The notes: generated by a model from the sequence alone, not told the origin. Counted from the first letter of the stretch, positions 28,618 to 37,983 are shown. The stretch is 64,000 nucleotides of DNA from Chitinophaga niabensis (GCF_900129465.1 NZ_FSRA01000001.1:3226482-3290481), one strand, 5' to 3'. A program made the numbers and translations.

Positions 28618-28676
28618 CAAATATGTGGTTCCGGCAAACAAACATGGGGGGAGAATCATAAAAGAATGGGGGGAAT
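28618..28676 (-). promoter_or_regulatory. SusC promoter with twin TCCCCC operator (site 1)
   Basis: Read on the minus strand, two ATTCCCCC/CTCCCCC boxes lie 22 bp apart (C-tracts at 28668-28673 and 28646-28651). The start of the second TCCCCC is 27 bp from a CATATTTG -7 element at 28618-28625, and CCGGAA occurs between them. The whole arrangement is repeated with identical spacing before the PL8 gene. The second box overlaps the -33 region, as expected for a class II activator site. I infer binding by the hybrid two-component regulator encoded next door. Confidence 0.75.
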
Positions 28677-28754
28677 ATCTTAAACGCCTTACATCATGCT
28701 GATTATCAAGCAACTAAAACTGTGCTATTTCTCAAAAAAACCATATATTTAGGT

Positions 28755-31700
28755 ATGATGTATCGCTGGGGGGCTACATTGATACTGGCCATTTTACTAT
28801 TTTCTGCTAAGACGAAGGGGCAAAATATCGCATTTAATTACCTGACCGTTGAAAATGGATTGTCACACAATTCCGTATTATCTATTACACAGGACGGCAG
28901 GGGATTCATGTGGTATGGTACCCGGTATGGTCTTAACCGGTACGACGGGCAGCGGTTCAGGATCTATAAAACGGACCATCAGGACAGTACCTCCCTGGAC
29001 GACAACCTTGTACTGACCCTCTATTGTGATTCAAAAAAAACCTTATGGGTAGGTACCTCCCAGGGGCTTAACAAATACGATCCGGTCAAAGATCAGTTTG
29101 AAAGGATCCCCATCACGCCCAAATCCCTCAGTATCTACGCCATCTTCGAAGATAAAAAAGGAAGGCTCTGGATTGGTTCCCCCTCCGGCCTGTTCCTTAA
29201 AACAGCGAATGGCTTCCGGCATTTTGTAACGGATGGCTCAGGCAACAGTATTGCCGGCACACATGTGCGCTGCATTTATGAAGATCAGAAAGGACACCTC
29301 TGGATCGGCACTACAAATGGCCTGACCCGGCTGATCATTTCAGGAGATGATTTTCAGTTTGAAACATTCCGCCATGAAGAAGGTAATCCCAATAGCCTCC
29401 CGGTAAATTATGTTGCCACCATTACGGCGGACAGCCAGCAACGTTTATGGATCGGTATGCTGAACGGAGGGGTCTGTATCTATGAACCTGCTACCCGTAC
29501 TTTCACCCATGTAGATAATATTATTAATAATAGTGTAAGAAGGATCATAAGGGACAAAGCGGGCAAACTCTGGGTGGGCACGCAGGAAGGACTAACGATC
29601 ATTGACCCCGTCAATAAAACAAATATCTCTTACCAGCATGATCCCGGCGGCAAAAAAAGCCTCAGCCAGAACTCGATCCACAGTCTTTTTGAAGATGTGA
29701 ACGGCTCTGTATGGATTGGTACCTACTTCGGCGGGATCAACATGATCCATTCTTATAATACCTCCTTTTCCACTTCACAAAGCAACGCCTCCCATTCCGG
29801 GATCAGCAACAATGTGATCAGCAGCATCCTGGAAGACGGGCAGCATAACTTATGGATCGGTACTGAAGGTGGCGGACTTAATTACCTGAACAGGAAAACC
29901 GGCGCTTATACTTATTATAAACACAATCCAAATGACCCTTCCAGCCTTGGTTCCAACCTGGTAAAAGTAGTATATATCGATAAAGACGGGAATACCTGGA
30001 TAGGTACACACGGCGGCGGCCTCAACCTGTTGGGCGATAACGGTAAGTTTTCACAATACTTCTACGATAAACAAAACCCTTTTACCCTTACCCTGGAAAC
30101 CACCGCTATCCTGGAAACCACGGATGGCAGGTTCTGGGTAGGCACTAATACAGGATTACACCTGTTCAAACGGAATGGCAGGCAACTCACGGAGATCACG
30201 GATACGGCGTTGTTAGGAGAGATGTCCAGGTCTTCTGTCCGTTACCTGTACGAAGATTCCCGGGGCCGCTTATGGATAGGTTCCACTTTTTACCAGTTTG
30301 TGGTAAAAGGCAATACACGGCAGATAGTGAACACAGATTGTTATAACAATTCCATCTTTGAAGACTCAAAGGGAAACATCTGGACCAGCCTTTATTACGG
30401 CGGCCTGGTAAAGTACGACCAGGAGATGAAGATCACCGCAAGGTATATGGACAAAGATGGGCTCTCCAGTAATAATATCATGGGCATGCTGGAAGATGAT
30501 AAACAAAACCTTTGGATCAGCACGGATAACGGCCTGATCAAATTCGACCCGGAGAAAAAAACCTTTCAGACCTATACCACCAGCGATGGTATTGCAGGCA
30601 ACGAATTCAATTATAACTCCTTCCTGGAAGACAGTAAAGGAGAATTCTTCTTTGGCGGGTACAATGGTATCACCAGTTTTTTCCCCGGTAAAATTGAAGC
30701 CAATACTTACTCTGCCCCGATGGTGTTCACCGGGCTTAAACTATTTAATCAACCGGTAGGGATCAGCAAAGCAGATCATCTGTTAAAACAGGATATAGGA
30801 TTCACGAAAGAATTGAAGTTCCATTACAACCAGGAAGTATTCACCATTGAATTTGCATTGTTGAATTATATCAAGAGTAATAAGAACAGGTATGCATATA
30901 AACTGGAAGGGATAGACAGAGATTGGATTGAAACGAATGTGACCGCCGTGACCTACACCAATCTGCCTTCCGGCAATTATACCTTTCTGGTAAAAGGCGC
31001 TAATAACGATGGGATCTGGAGTGAACCTGCCCGCTTAGGCATCAGGATAATGCCTCCTTTCTGGCGTACCTGGTGGGCTTATTGTATCTATGCATTACTG
31101 GCCGCATCCATCTTCTTCCTGGTGACCCGCTTCTTCTTTATGCGTGCTTTATTAACGAAAGAAGAAGAACTTCACCAGGTGAAACTAAACTTCTTCACCA
31201 ATATCTCTCATGAGATCCGTACGCATCTCACGTTATTAATGGCACCGGTAGAGAAGATGATCGAAACCTTTAAAAAGGACGATCCCGTTCAGCAACAGTT
31301 ATTTTCTGTGAAGAATAATGCCAACCGCCTGTTGAAACTGGTGAGCGAACTGATGGATTTCCGTAAAGCAGAAACGAACCATTTAAAGTTATATGTAGAA
31401 AAGCAGGACCTTATTCCCTTCCTCCAGGAGATCTATACCAGCTTCCGTGAACTATCACTCAGCCGGAACATTAAAACCTCCTTCGTACATAATACGGAGC
31501 ACCTCTTTATTTATTTCGACAGGGAGCAACTGGAGAAAGTGTTCTTCAACCTGCTGAGCAATGCATTCAAATTCACGCCGGACGGTGGCAATATCTGCCT
31601 GAGTGTGGAACAGCAGAAAGATACCGTGTCCGTCAGTGTAATAGATAATGGCAGAGGCATTGCGCCGGAGTACCTGGACAAGCTGTTCTCTAATTTCTTC

Positions 31701-32732
31701 CAGGTGGCAGATCACGGCGTGCAAAATACCGGGTACGGGATTGGCCTTGCGCTGTCCCGGAATATTGTGGAACTCCATAAAGGCAACTTAACTGTAGAAA
31801 GCGAACCCGCTAACAGGACCTGTTTTACCGTTACCCTGATCCAGGGTAACAAACATTTTGAGGGTACCCGGCATGTGCTGGGTAATAAACCAGCAGAAGA
31901 AATACCCGAAACTATTACTGACATTCCGGGCAACATTCCGGAAGTGCTGGGTAATAAACCAGCAGATCACCCATTCACCCTCCTGGTCGTAGAAGATAAT
32001 CCCGAGCTTCGGAAACTCATCCGGGAAACCTTTGAGCAAAACTACCAGGTGCTGGAAAGCGAAAATGGCGCCCTGGGTTTGGCCATGGCCACAGAGCAGA
32101 TCCCAGACCTGGTGATCAGCGATGTGATGATGCCGGAAATGGATGGCCTGGAATTCTGCTCCCGCCTGAAAACAGACGAACGCACCAGCCACATCCCTGT
32201 GGTAATGCTCACCGCCAAAAGTTCCCAGGCAGATCATGTAAGTGGATTGGAGAACGGCGCAGACCTGTACCTCAGTAAACCATTCAGTACCCGGGTACTG
32301 GAACTGAACGTACGCAACCTCCTGGCGCTCAGGGAAAAGATGCGGGAAAAGTTCAGCAGGCAAATATTAACGGAAACACCGGAAACACTTAGCAACACGG
32401 TAGACGATGCCTTCCTTCAGAAGGTGATCCAGCTGGTGGAAGAACATATGGATGAACCGGAATTCGGGGTGGAGATGTTATCCCGCAAGGTGGCTATGAG
32501 CCAGCCCGTGCTTTATAAGAAGTTAAAGGCCCTCACCAATATGTCCGTAAACGACTTCGTAAAATCCCTCCGGCTGAAAAAAGCTGCCGCCCTGATCCTC
32601 AAAAAACAGCATACAGTATATGAGGTAGCTTACATGGTGGGCTATGCAGACCGTAAATATTTCAGCAGGGAATTCAAAAAGCAGTTTGGCAAAACACCCA
32701 CAGAATTCGCCGGAGAGCGGGAAACAGAGTAA
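28755..32732 (+). CDS. hybrid two-component system regulator (propeller sensor, kinase, receiver, AraC output)
   Basis: The protein of about 1325 residues has a signal peptide, a periplasmic double beta-propeller made of repeated ..LWIGT.. blades (residues about 25-690), a Y_Y_Y domain, a transmembrane helix at about 770-800, a HisKA with phospho-acceptor His819 (ISHEIRTHLTLL), an HATPase with FFNLLSNAFKFTPDGG and GYGIGLALSRNIVELHKG, a receiver with Asp1123 (LVISDVMMPEMDG) and a C-terminal AraC helix-turn-helix (VAMSQPVLYKKL; VAYMVGYADRKYFSREFKK). Such proteins sense oligosaccharides in the periplasm and activate their own locus. The H-box has His824 where most kinases have Pro. I chose ATG 28755 since the longer frame starts at GTG. 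It lies between two units with matching promoters. Confidence 0.95.
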   Translation: MMYRWGATLILAILLFSAKTKGQNIAFNYLTVENGLSHNSVLSITQDGRGFMWYGTRYGLNRYDGQRFRIYKTDHQDSTSLDDNLVLTLYCDSKKTLWVGTSQGLNKYDPVKDQFERIPITPKSLSIYAIFEDKKGRLWIGSPSGLFLKTANGFRHFVTDGSGNSIAGTHVRCIYEDQKGHLWIGTTNGLTRLIISGDDFQFETFRHEEGNPNSLPVNYVATITADSQQRLWIGMLNGGVCIYEPATRTFTHVDNIINNSVRRIIRDKAGKLWVGTQEGLTIIDPVNKTNISYQHDPGGKKSLSQNSIHSLFEDVNGSVWIGTYFGGINMIHSYNTSFSTSQSNASHSGISNNVISSILEDGQHNLWIGTEGGGLNYLNRKTGAYTYYKHNPNDPSSLGSNLVKVVYIDKDGNTWIGTHGGGLNLLGDNGKFSQYFYDKQNPFTLTLETTAILETTDGRFWVGTNTGLHLFKRNGRQLTEITDTALLGEMSRSSVRYLYEDSRGRLWIGSTFYQFVVKGNTRQIVNTDCYNNSIFEDSKGNIWTSLYYGGLVKYDQEMKITARYMDKDGLSSNNIMGMLEDDKQNLWISTDNGLIKFDPEKKTFQTYTTSDGIAGNEFNYNSFLEDSKGEFFFGGYNGITSFFPGKIEANTYSAPMVFTGLKLFNQPVGISKADHLLKQDIGFTKELKFHYNQEVFTIEFALLNYIKSNKNRYAYKLEGIDRDWIETNVTAVTYTNLPSGNYTFLVKGANNDGIWSEPARLGIRIMPPFWRTWWAYCIYALLAASIFFLVTRFFFMRALLTKEEELHQVKLNFFTNISHEIRTHLTLLMAPVEKMIETFKKDDPVQQQLFSVKNNANRLLKLVSELMDFRKAETNHLKLYVEKQDLIPFLQEIYTSFRELSLSRNIKTSFVHNTEHLFIYFDREQLEKVFFNLLSNAFKFTPDGGNICLSVEQQKDTVSVSVIDNGRGIAPEYLDKLFSNFFQVADHGVQNTGYGIGLALSRNIVELHKGNLTVESEPANRTCFTVTLIQGNKHFEGTRHVLGNKPAEEIPETITDIPGNIPEVLGNKPADHPFTLLVVEDNPELRKLIRETFEQNYQVLESENGALGLAMATEQIPDLVISDVMMPEMDGLEFCSRLKTDERTSHIPVVMLTAKSSQADHVSGLENGADLYLSKPFSTRVLELNVRNLLALREKMREKFSRQILTETPETLSNTVDDAFLQKVIQLVEEHMDEPEFGVEMLSRKVAMSQPVLYKKLKALTNMSVNDFVKSLRLKKAAALILKKQHTVYEVAYMVGYADRKYFSREFKKQFGKTPTEFAGERETE
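31875..31966 (+). repeat. in-frame direct repeat in the kinase-receiver linker
   Basis: A 23-bp sequence occurs exactly twice, at 31875-31897 and 31944-31966, 69 bp (23 codons) apart. It encodes VLGNKPA twice in the linker between the ATPase and receiver domains of the hybrid regulator. A shorter ACATTCCGG repeat lies between the copies. This looks like a small tandem duplication that lengthened the linker without breaking the frame. Confidence 0.8.
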
Positions 32733-32733
32733 A

Positions 32734-32792
32734 ATTCCCCCTATTTATTTAGATTACTCCCCCTACCGCTCCCTTCCGGAAAGTTATATTTG
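32734..32792 (+). promoter_or_regulatory. PL8 promoter with twin TCCCCC operator (site 2)
   Basis: ATTCCCCC (from 32734) and CTCCCCC (from 32757) place two TCCCCC boxes 22 bp apart, at 32736 and 32758. A TATATTTG -7 element at 32785-32792 begins 27 bp after the second box, and CCGGAA lies between them at the same offset as in site 1. Transcription would start about 20 bases before ATG 32819. The match to the SusC promoter on the other side of the regulator gene is the evidence for co-regulation. Confidence 0.78.
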
Positions 32793-32818
32793 TTTGTATC
32801 CACCAAAATCCACGATTT

Positions 32819-35707
32819 ATGAAGAAAACACTACTTGTACTATTGTTGCTTTCCTGCTGGAATACCCTCCGGGCACAAACTGAATACACTATAATTATGG
32901 ACCGCGTAAGGGCAGATGTGCTCTCTACCGCATCCAACGTTACCACTCTGGACAATGGCGTTACCAGTACCCTGGCCACACTCCAGCCCAATGGTTCCTG
33001 GCCGGACATCAGTTACGCTTACAGTTCAACAACTTACACGGCAGACCAGCATCTCATCCGGGTTAAGAACTTTGCGATCGCCTACTCCAAATCCAACAGC
33101 AGTTATTACCACGACACTACGCTCTTTAATGCCATTACCAGCAGCCTTACCTACTGGGACACTTCAGATCCCCAGAGCTGGAACTGGTACCATAACCAGA
33201 TCTCTAACCCACAGATGCTGGGCGAGGTCCTGATCATGCTGGAAGTTTCCCCGCAACCTTTAAACGCTACTTTACGCAGCAACCTTATTTCCCAGATGAA
33301 CAGGGGCGTTCCGGCTAACCAGACTGGCGCCAATAAACTGGATGTGGCCACCCACTTTATCTACCGGGGTTGCTTAACCGCCAATGCCAGTGTAATGAAC
33401 ACCGGCGTAACAGAAGCTTTCTACCCTATCCTGCTCACCACAGCGGAAGGCATCCAGCCCGACCTCTCTTATCAGCAGCACGGGCCGCAATTGTATGTAT
33501 ACGGATATGGAAGTGTATTTGTAGCAGGCGAAGTAAAGGTAGCCCATTACCTCAGGGGCACTTCCTATGCTTTATCCAGCGCTAAACTTGCCATCCTGAG
33601 TAATTTTGTGCGCAATAGCTTCCTGAAAGTAATGCGCGGAAAATATATCGACTTTAGCGTGAACGGGCGAAGCATCAGCCGCAATAACAATCTATCACAA
33701 GGTGGTACAGGCACTTTGAATAAACTGAAGGTCATGGATTCCACACACCTGGCGGAATACGATCAGGCCATTGCCAGGATTGCCGGCACACAGCCACCTT
33801 CCTATATGGTTACACCATCCCATACCCAATTCTGGCATTCTGATTACACCATTCACCACCGCCCCGGATATTTCTTTGGATTACGGAATGTATCTACCCG
33901 CACCGCCAAATCTGAAAATGGCAATGGCGAGAACCTGAAAGGGTATTACCTCTCAGAAGGTGCTACCAATATCACGGTGAGTGGCACAGAGTATCATAAT
34001 ATCTTCCCTGTATGGGACTGGGCAAGGATCCCTGGCACCACTGTTCCTGTGATCACTACCTTCCCCCTGCGTACTGCATGGGGTGTTAATTTCGGCACTG
34101 CTGCTTTTTCCGGGGGCGTATCTGATTCTTTATATGGTGCTACAGCCCTTGCATTCAATGATTACAGCACGCAGGCACGCAAAGCCTGGTTCTTTTTTGA
34201 TAACGAAGTGGTTTGCCTCGGTGCCAATATCAATTCAACTGCGGCACAGGCCATTAACACCACTGTTGACCAGTCTTTGCTGAACGGCGCCGTAACGGTT
34301 TCTTCCAATGGGTCAGTAAGCACACTGGCCGCAGGCAGTTATAGTTACAATAACAATCTCAAATGGGTATCCCATAACGGTATCGGTTATTACTTCCCTG
34401 CCGGCGGTAATATGCAATTGAGTTCCCAGGCACAAACGGGTACCTGGAAAAGCATTAACGACGGCGGCAGCACCAGTTCCGTATCCATGAATGTTTTCAA
34501 ACTCTGGTTCGATCATGGGGTAAGCCCTGTGAATGGCAGCTATGCTTATTATGTACTGCCCGGGCAGAATATGGCAACATATGATACAACCGCGGTACGT
34601 ATTCAGCAAAACACTGCGGATGTGCAGGCAGTAAGGCATGTGGGATTGAATGTATGGCAGCTGATCTTTTATAAAGCAGGTACATTCAGCAAGGATTCTG
34701 TAACCATCACAGTAGACAGGGCCTGTGCCATAATGTTGAAAAATGTAGGCAGCGCCAACGTAGCATTATCTATTGCAGACCCCGCCCAGTCTTCTGATCC
34801 GGTGAATGTATACATCACTACTCCGGGCATTCCAAATGCCCGCCACCTGGTATGCAACCTGCCTTCCGGTAATAATGCAGGCGCTTCTGCCTTATACAAT
34901 GTAAGTGCCTCCACCCCGGTATATGCTCCTTCCGTAATACCAGCCATTGCAGATGCTTATGTGCGTAACGGCACATCGTATGCCGGTGTTAATTACGGAA
35001 CGGCTACTTCACTGGTACTCAAAAAAGATGCGGTAGGCTACAACAGGGAAACGTTCTTTAAATTCAACGTAGCTAATATCCCCGTAACTACAGACCGTGT
35101 AAAGCTGCGCCTCTATGTGAACTATGCCAACACTACCGCTAATACCGTACCCTGGATAGCACAATACGTGAGCAACGACAGCTGGACGGAAACGGGTATT
35201 AACTTTAACAATATGCCCATTGCCACCAGCAATGTAGATACCGTAACCGGCAAACTGGCGGGTAATTATGTGGAATGGGATGTATCTGCCATAGCATTGG
35301 CGCAGCAAAGCGCAGACGGTGTATTATCCCTTAAAGTTGTGTCCAATGGAACAGGTAGCACAACAGACGCCTCTTTCAGCTCCCGCGAAACAGGAGACAC
35401 TTCCCTCCGCCCTGTATTGCTCTGCTCTACAGAAGCGAGCCTCTTATCCAAAATGCCGCTTGCTGAAAGTGATAACTCCGGCATTAAAATCTACCCCAAC
35501 CCGGCAGCAGCTTTTATCCGCATAGAATCTGCCGCCACTTACCGGGTAGCGGAATTAAGAAGCGCATCCGGCCAGTTATTACGGCAGGAAGATGTTTCCG
35601 GCAGGCAACAATTTGATTTCAGCCTCAAGGGGATTAAACCAGGTATGTACCTCCTGCATTTACTGGGCCCCAATGGCGTACAGGTGAAAAAGATTGTTAA
35701 GATCTGA
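32819..35707 (+). CDS. polysaccharide lyase family 8 enzyme with DNRLRE-type and T9SS sorting domains
   Basis: The 962-residue protein has a signal peptide (LLVLLLLSCWNTLRAQ), a PL8 alpha/alpha toroid and central beta domains (SWNWYHNQISNPQMLGEV; HHRPGYFFGLRNVSTRTAKS; NGENLKGYYLSEG). The PL8 catalytic set is visible as Asn172 (TGANKLD), His221 and Tyr230 (QQHGPQLYVYGYG) and Arg284/Arg288 (GRSISRNNN). Residues about 705-865 form a DNRLRE/CBM96-like domain (ADAYVRNGTSYAGVNYGT), and the C-terminus is a type A type IX sorting domain (IKIYPNPAAAFIRI). The enzyme would therefore be secreted to the cell surface and cleave hyaluronan, chondroitin or a xanthan-like polymer. GH88 encoded at 21142 would process its products. 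Absence of sulfatases favours an unsulfated substrate. Confidence 0.92.
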   Translation: MKKTLLVLLLLSCWNTLRAQTEYTIIMDRVRADVLSTASNVTTLDNGVTSTLATLQPNGSWPDISYAYSSTTYTADQHLIRVKNFAIAYSKSNSSYYHDTTLFNAITSSLTYWDTSDPQSWNWYHNQISNPQMLGEVLIMLEVSPQPLNATLRSNLISQMNRGVPANQTGANKLDVATHFIYRGCLTANASVMNTGVTEAFYPILLTTAEGIQPDLSYQQHGPQLYVYGYGSVFVAGEVKVAHYLRGTSYALSSAKLAILSNFVRNSFLKVMRGKYIDFSVNGRSISRNNNLSQGGTGTLNKLKVMDSTHLAEYDQAIARIAGTQPPSYMVTPSHTQFWHSDYTIHHRPGYFFGLRNVSTRTAKSENGNGENLKGYYLSEGATNITVSGTEYHNIFPVWDWARIPGTTVPVITTFPLRTAWGVNFGTAAFSGGVSDSLYGATALAFNDYSTQARKAWFFFDNEVVCLGANINSTAAQAINTTVDQSLLNGAVTVSSNGSVSTLAAGSYSYNNNLKWVSHNGIGYYFPAGGNMQLSSQAQTGTWKSINDGGSTSSVSMNVFKLWFDHGVSPVNGSYAYYVLPGQNMATYDTTAVRIQQNTADVQAVRHVGLNVWQLIFYKAGTFSKDSVTITVDRACAIMLKNVGSANVALSIADPAQSSDPVNVYITTPGIPNARHLVCNLPSGNNAGASALYNVSASTPVYAPSVIPAIADAYVRNGTSYAGVNYGTATSLVLKKDAVGYNRETFFKFNVANIPVTTDRVKLRLYVNYANTTANTVPWIAQYVSNDSWTETGINFNNMPIATSNVDTVTGKLAGNYVEWDVSAIALAQQSADGVLSLKVVSNGTGSTTDASFSSRETGDTSLRPVLLCSTEASLLSKMPLAESDNSGIKIYPNPAAAFIRIESAATYRVAELRSASGQLLRQEDVSGRQQFDFSLKGIKPGMYLLHLLGPNGVQVKKIVKI

Positions 35708-35756
35708 GTGGCAACCTATTAACTGTTGTTTCCGTATATAACTAAAATCGATCTTT

Positions 35757-36152
35757 ATGCGAAAACTCACCCTGGTATTGCTACTCTTTGTATCCTGCAG
35801 CAGAGACAATAATTCTCCTGTTGTAGACCCGAACGCTCCAACAAGCGGAACCTGGCGGGTAAGCCTCTTTTCAGAACGCGGTAATAATGAAACATCAGAC
35901 TTTAATGGCTATACTTTTACTTTTGGTAATACAGGTACAGCCACCGCTTCAAAAAGCGGCACTACCAAAAACGGTACGTGGAACATCAGCTCAAATAAGT
36001 TCAACCTGGACCTTGGCGTGAAATCCGATGCCAATAAACCATTGGGCGAATTAACAGACGACTGGAAGATCATTTCCGTGAATACAAATGAAATTAAATT
36101 AACAGATGATAATGCCAGCAGTGCGGAGTTTTTAACCTTTACCAAGAACTAA
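35757..36152 (+). CDS. small hypothetical lipoprotein downstream of PL8
   Basis: The 131-residue protein has a short lipoprotein signal (MRKLTLVLLLFVSCSRD) and one small beta-rich domain of lipocalin-like pattern: SGTWRVSLFSERGNNETSDF, GYTFTFGNTGTATASKSGTT and NGTWNISSNKFNLDL. Similar proteins are common in Bacteroidota and lack an assigned function. It follows PL8 by 49 bp and is closed by a strong terminator, so it may be co-transcribed with the lyase and help bind glycan or the lyase at the surface. No enzyme motif is visible. Confidence 0.75.
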   Translation: MRKLTLVLLLFVSCSRDNNSPVVDPNAPTSGTWRVSLFSERGNNETSDFNGYTFTFGNTGTATASKSGTTKNGTWNISSNKFNLDLGVKSDANKPLGELTDDWKIISVNTNEIKLTDDNASSAEFLTFTKN

Positions 36153-36206
36153 AGTTTAGTGCTTGTAAACTCTTCACATAGGGTACCCGTTCGTTCAAAG
36201 TATAAG

Positions 36207-36240
36207 CAAGGTATACCTGGGGGTATACCTTGTTTTTTTA
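36207..36240 (+). terminator. terminator after the PL8 unit
   Basis: An 11-bp perfect stem, CAAGGTATACC (36207-36217) with GGTATACCTTG (36222-36232), has a TGGG loop and is followed by seven T. It closes the PL8-lipoprotein unit. Confidence 0.88.
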
Positions 36241-36243
36241 GTA

Positions 36244-36993
36244 TTAGTAACCATTCATCCATTGCCTGAAATCACCTGCTTTGGCTTTGCTCACCAGTAC
36301 CTTTTCTCCCGTTGCCGGGTTTATCTTAAGATATAACCTCCCGTTGAAATAATAAGATACTTCCCGGATGGCCGGCCGGCTAACAAGGTATTGCCGGTTG
36401 GCACGGTAAAACTGCCCGGGGTCTAAAACAGCTGATAGTTCCTCAAGGCTTTTTTCTTCCATGATCAATATGCTTTTATCCAGCCGCATTCCTTTCACCA
36501 CTCCCCCATTCAATTCAAACCAGGCAAATTCATTTACATTCACAGGGATCAGTTTATCCTTGCAGGGCACCAGGAAATTACGTTTGTAGTTAGGTGGCGC
36601 CACAAGTAGTTTACTTACCTGCTCCAATGTATGCCGGTTCTCCAGCCGGAAGTATTTATCCAATGCCTGCTGCAGTTTTTCCTTGCGGATGGGTTTCAGC
36701 AAATAATCGATACTGTTGAGCTCAAATGCCCGGATAGCATATTGGTCATATGCCGTAGTGAAAATAACCGGTATATCTACTTTGATGTCCCTGAAGATCT
36801 CAAAGGAAAGGCCGTCGGACAGGTTAATATCCAGGAACATCAGATCGATGCGGGGTTTTGTGGCAAGGAGGTCCACCGCCTCTTCCACATTGTCTATTAC
36901 GCCTGCAAATTCAGGAGATCCAACAAGGTCGCGGATCAGGCTTTCCAACTGCTGTGCTGCATTATCTTCATCCTCAATAATGAGTATCCTCAT
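36244..36993 (-). CDS. LytTR-type response regulator
   Basis: The 249-residue protein has an N-terminal receiver (ILIIEDEDNAAQQL; phospho-acceptor Asp in IDLMFLDINLSDGLSFEIFR; Lys in LLKPIRKEKL) and a C-terminal LytTR DNA-binding domain (FLVPCKDKLIPVNVNEFAWF; FYRANRQYLVSRPAIREVSY). It is the usual length. The sensor kinase gene ends 3 bp before its start, so the pair is co-translated. The kinase follows a carbohydrate-esterase-like gene with an ATGA overlap, which ties the system to that enzyme. The signal and regulon are not evident from the sequence. Confidence 0.93.
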   Translation of the reverse strand: MRILIIEDEDNAAQQLESLIRDLVGSPEFAGVIDNVEEAVDLLATKPRIDLMFLDINLSDGLSFEIFRDIKVDIPVIFTTAYDQYAIRAFELNSIDYLLKPIRKEKLQQALDKYFRLENRHTLEQVSKLLVAPPNYKRNFLVPCKDKLIPVNVNEFAWFELNGGVVKGMRLDKSILIMEEKSLEELSAVLDPGQFYRANRQYLVSRPAIREVSYYFNGRLYLKINPATGEKVLVSKAKAGDFRQWMNGY

Positions 36994-36996
36994 GAT

Positions 36997-37983
36997 CTAC
37001 TGTATTAACGGTACCGTTACGATAAACTTGTTATCCAAACGTTGAATAATAATATCACGGTTAGACAGGTATTGGGACCGCTGGTTTAAATTAGAAAGCC
37101 CCAGGCCTGTAGAACGTTCCCGCACCTTCTTTTCATGCAGGTCATTTGAAACAACCAGCGCTCCGTTATCCCTGGTGAAGATCCTGATGTGTAAAGGATG
37201 CCGGGCAGAAATAATATTATGCTTCACGGCATTTTCCACTAATATCTGCATAGCCATCGGGGGAAGTTTATAGGAAAGCATGGCATTATCTATGTCCATA
37301 TCCATCATGATCTTACCACCATGCCTGCCGTTAAGCATTGCCGTATAAGCAGCCAGCATACCCAGTTCTTCTTCCAGCGTTACAGTTTCCCTGCTTTCCA
37401 ATGCATAACGGAATACATCAGACATATTATTCACAAAATTCACCGCCGCTTCTTTATCCCGCAGGATCAGGGAATTAATGGTATTGAATGAATTGAACAG
37501 GAAATGAGGGTTCACCTGGTTCTTCAATACTTCATACCTGGTTTCCGCATTTGTTTTCTTTATTTGCTGATTGTGGAACACCAACCGGTAAATATAGGAT
37601 ATCAGTATGATCAGCAGGAATTCCAATACAAAGGTGATATTGAAAAGGAACCTGAATAACCGCTCCATCAGTGCCGGTTCAAACAGGTAGAGATGCAGAC
37701 GCATCAATAAATAGTCCACAATAAAGAACAGTCCGCCATTAAGTAGCAGCAATGTAAAGAAACGGTTAGTATCAATAGTAAAAGATCCCAGCGTTATTGC
37801 TCTTCTATCCAGGTTGATCGTAAAGAAAAGAACGGCAAACAGGAAAGAATAAACAGTACGCGCAATCAACTCCGGCAGCTCATATTGCGGAAACCGCAGC
37901 AATGGCAGCCTTGGTATGGAAAAGAGGATGGTGATGGCCAGCGAACTGAGCAGGATGAGCTGTATCTTATACTTAAACCTCAT
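36997..37983 (-). CDS. LytS-like sensor histidine kinase
   Basis: The 328-residue protein has four hydrophobic segments within the first 150 residues and then a His_kinase domain with LKNQVNPHFLFNSFNTINSL (phospho-acceptor His) and a C-terminal ATPase with ILVENAVKHNI and STGLGLSNLNQRSQYL. It lacks a separate periplasmic sensor domain, so the membrane region would sense the signal. ATG 37983 overlaps the stop of the upstream esterase gene (ATGA), which favours it over an in-frame Met at 38010. It pairs with the LytTR regulator 3 bp downstream. Confidence 0.9.
   Translation of the reverse strand: MRFKYKIQLILLSSLAITILFSIPRLPLLRFPQYELPELIARTVYSFLFAVLFFTINLDRRAITLGSFTIDTNRFFTLLLLNGGLFFIVDYLLMRLHLYLFEPALMERLFRFLFNITFVLEFLLIILISYIYRLVFHNQQIKKTNAETRYEVLKNQVNPHFLFNSFNTINSLILRDKEAAVNFVNNMSDVFRYALESRETVTLEEELGMLAAYTAMLNGRHGGKIMMDMDIDNAMLSYKLPPMAMQILVENAVKHNIISARHPLHIRIFTRDNGALVVSNDLHEKKVRERSTGLGLSNLNQRSQYLSNRDIIIQRLDNKFIVTVPLIQ

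Noticed and set aside
28571..28754. The GGGGGGA repeat upstream of SusC as simple low-complexity DNA
   Set aside because: It was first dismissed as G-rich noise, but the exact match in spacing to the PL8 promoter made it a finding instead.
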